A stretch of DNA of 53,526 bases. Source: Desulfuromonadaceae bacterium. Lineage in GTDB: Bacteria > Desulfobacterota > Desulfuromonadia > Desulfuromonadales > JAAYDE01. Of this stretch, positions 51,461 to 53,526 are shown piece after piece. The notes under the pieces are model-generated. The model searched no databases and was not told the DNA's origin. It worked only from the letters and a program-made list of their open reading frames with translations. The stretch lies in contig JAAZDE010000099.1 of NCBI GenBank assembly GCA_012512925.1, positions 1 through 53,526 of the forward strand, given 5' to 3'. A program made the position numbers and the translations under genes. Positions within the stretch are counted from its first letter, which is position 1, and every line of letters begins with the position of its first letter.

Positions 51461-52538
51461 GGAATTCCGCGATCCGAAGGTCGCCGCACGCTTCCTGGAA
51501 ATCCTGGCCAGGGCCAATGACGAGCTTGACCGGGTCAAAACCCTGATGGAGGTTTGCGGCACCCACACCATGGCTATCCATCGCCATGGCCTTCGCTCCC
51601 TGCTCCCCGACCGAATCCGCCTCATCTCAGGTCCCGGCTGCCCGGTCTGTGTCACCCCCGTCGATTTTGTCGACAAGGCCGTGGCCCTCTCCCGCCATAA
51701 GGAGATCATCATCGCCACCTTCGGTGACATGGTGCGGGTTCCCGGTTCCAGCACCAGCCTGCTGAAGGAAAAAGCCAAAGGGATCGACCTGCGCATCGTC
51801 TACTCCCCCGCCGACGCTGTTGCCCTCGCTGTCCGCAATCCTCACCGCCGCATTGTGTTTCTCGGCGTCGGTTTCGAAACCACGGCCCCCACCGTGGCGG
51901 CTTCTCTTCTTGAAGCCCGCGATATGGGGCTGAAAAACTATTTCCTCCTCTGTGCCCACAAGACCATTCCCGAAGCCATGGACCTCCTCACCAGGGATCC
52001 GCAGCTCGACATCGATGGCTATCTCTGTCCGGCCCACGTCAGCGCCGTCATCGGCTGCCGGGCCTATTCCCATCTCGCGGAGGATCGGCGCATCCCCTGT
52101 GTTGTCACCGGCTTTGAACCCCTCGATATCCTGCAGGGGGTGACCATGCTGATCAGCCAGATCCTCGGCCGCCGCGCCGAGGTGGAAAATCAATACAGCC
52201 GCTTTGTCCGCAATGAAGGCAACCCCAAGGCTCTGGAAATCCTCCATCGCGTTTTCGAACCTTGCGACGTCCGCTGGCGCGGCCTGGGAATGATTCCCGG
52301 CAGCGGTTTGCGAATCCGCGAGGAGTTCTCCGCCTTCGACATCGAGAAATGTCTGGCCATCGATGCCGAACCGGCCCGAGAACCGGACGGCTGCCGCTGC
52401 GGCGATGTCCTCAAGGGGAAGATCGGACCTAAGGAATGTCCCCTTTTCGGCGCCGTCTGCACCCCGGAGGAGCCGGTGGGCGCCTGCATGGTCTCCAACG
52501 AAGGGGCCTGCGCCGCCGCCTACCGCTATGGCGGCTGA
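51447..52538 (+). CDS. hypD: Hydrogenase maturation protein HypD
   Basis: TTG start giving (M)KYSKEFRDPKVAARFLEIL; LMEVCGTHTMAIHRHGLRSLLP, SGPGCPVCVTP, FGAVCTPEEPVGACMVSNEGACAAAYRY. Confidence 0.93.
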   Translation: MKYSKEFRDPKVAARFLEILARANDELDRVKTLMEVCGTHTMAIHRHGLRSLLPDRIRLISGPGCPVCVTPVDFVDKAVALSRHKEIIIATFGDMVRVPGSSTSLLKEKAKGIDLRIVYSPADAVALAVRNPHRRIVFLGVGFETTAPTVAASLLEARDMGLKNYFLLCAHKTIPEAMDLLTRDPQLDIDGYLCPAHVSAVIGCRAYSHLAEDRRIPCVVTGFEPLDILQGVTMLISQILGRRAEVENQYSRFVRNEGNPKALEILHRVFEPCDVRWRGLGMIPGSGLRIREEFSAFDIEKCLAIDAEPAREPDGCRCGDVLKGKIGPKECPLFGAVCTPEEPVGACMVSNEGACAAAYRYGG

Positions 52539-52560
52539 GATATCAGCAAGGAGTTTCGAG

Positions 52561-53526
52561 GTGAAAAGCGACGTTGTTCTGCTCGGCCACGGCAGCGGTG
52601 GCAAACTCAGCCATCAGCTGCTCGACGATATCATCATCCCCCATCTTTCCGGAATCCCGCAAAAGCACCAGAACGATTCCGCCGTCATTCCCTTCAGCGG
52701 GGAACGCCTGGCCTTTACCACCGACTCCTATGTGGTCGATCCGATCTTCTTCCCCGGCGGCAACATCGGCGATCTGGCCGTCAACGGCACCGTCAACGAT
52801 CTGGCCATGAGCGGTGCCCGTCCCGTGGCCATCAGCGTCGGCCTGATTCTGGAGGAGGGCCTTCCCATGAGGGATCTGGAGCGCATTGTCCGCTCCATGA
52901 GGCAAGCCGCCGATCAGGCGGGGGTGGCCATCGTCACCGGGGACACCAAAGTGGTGACCCGCGGCGGAGCCGACAAGATATTCATCAATACCTCCGGCAT
53001 CGGTGTTTTCGATCATCCCTTCCGCATCGAAGGGAACGGCGCCCGGCCCGGTGACACGATCCTCATCAACGGCCCCATCGGCGACCACGGCATGGCCATC
53101 CTGGCCAGCCGCGAAGGACTGGAACTGGGGAGCGACATCCAGAGCGACAGCGCTTCGCTCAACGGCCTGGTAGCCCTCCTTCTGAAGAGCCATGGGAAGC
53201 ATATCCACGTCCTCCGTGACCCTACCCGCGGCGGAGTGGCGACCACATTGAAGGAGATCGCCCGCCAATCGGGCGTCGACATCGCCCTTGAGGAATGCGC
53301 CATCCCGGTGCGGCAATCGGTCGAGAACGCCTGCGCCATTTTGGGGCTGGACCCCTTGTATGTCGCCAACGAGGGGAAAATGCTGGTCATCGTCGACCGG
53401 GAAGCGGACCGGGAAATTCTCGATCTTCTCCGCCGTCATCCCCTGGGTGAAAAAGCCGCCGTCATCGGCAAGGTGGACGCTTCCGTGGCGGGGCAAGGAA
53501 GAGTCTTTCTGCGCACCGCCATCGGC
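52561..53526 (+). CDS. hypE: Hydrogenase maturation carbamoyl dehydratase HypE (truncated by window end)
   Basis: GTG start preceded by AAGGAG; VKSDVVLLGHGSGGKLSHQLLDDIIIPHL...NDSAVIPFSGERLAFTTDSYVVDPIFFPGGNIGDLAVNGTVNDLAMSGARP. Open to the window edge, absent from the ORF track. Confidence 0.93.
   Translation, partial: MKSDVVLLGHGSGGKLSHQLLDDIIIPHLSGIPQKHQNDSAVIPFSGERLAFTTDSYVVDPIFFPGGNIGDLAVNGTVNDLAMSGARPVAISVGLILEEGLPMRDLERIVRSMRQAADQAGVAIVTGDTKVVTRGGADKIFINTSGIGVFDHPFRIEGNGARPGDTILINGPIGDHGMAILASREGLELGSDIQSDSASLNGLVALLLKSHGKHIHVLRDPTRGGVATTLKEIARQSGVDIALEECAIPVRQSVENACAILGLDPLYVANEGKMLVIVDREADREILDLLRRHPLGEKAAVIGKVDASVAGQGRVFLRTAIG

Overview
The window looks like about 53.5 kb of chromosome from a high-GC deltaproteobacterium, probably Desulfuromonadales/Desulfobacterota. 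The taxon is inferred from gene content and style only. Most of it is dense core metabolism and housekeeping: a DUF2868/DUF3482 membrane-protein/GTPase pair, transketolase plus a transaldolase-Pgi fusion, recC-recB-recD, a complete livJ/K-H-M-G-F branched-chain amino-acid ABC operon, an LPS heptose operon (gmhB, hldE, a deoxyhypusine-synthase-like gene, an LPS-kinase-like gene, gmhA, GT39), ettA, an HNH nuclease, trkA-trkH, a mercuric-reductase-like flavoprotein, tatA, a sigma54 activator next to a NifX/ORP-type protein, a sahR-like regulator with ahcY and a U32-like protein, and hypC-hypD-hypE running off the right edge. The six-frame track misses two real genes because they run off the window: a >1,097-codon exported HExxH metallopeptidase-like protein on the minus strand (1..3293) and hypE (52561..end). 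Many long listed ORFs are antisense shadows of real genes. No rRNA, tRNA, CRISPR array or transposase was recognised. The best candidates for follow-up are the edge-truncated metallopeptidase with MORN_2/YwqK-like C-terminal repeats, the perfect inverted repeat at the sahR start codon, the orp-like sigma54/NifX locus, the deoxyhypusine-synthase-like and catalytic-loop-deviant kinase genes inside the heptose operon, the Cys-rich U32-like protein next to ahcY, and several unexplained structured intergenic regions (43.7-44.0 kb, 45.2 kb, 51.15 kb).
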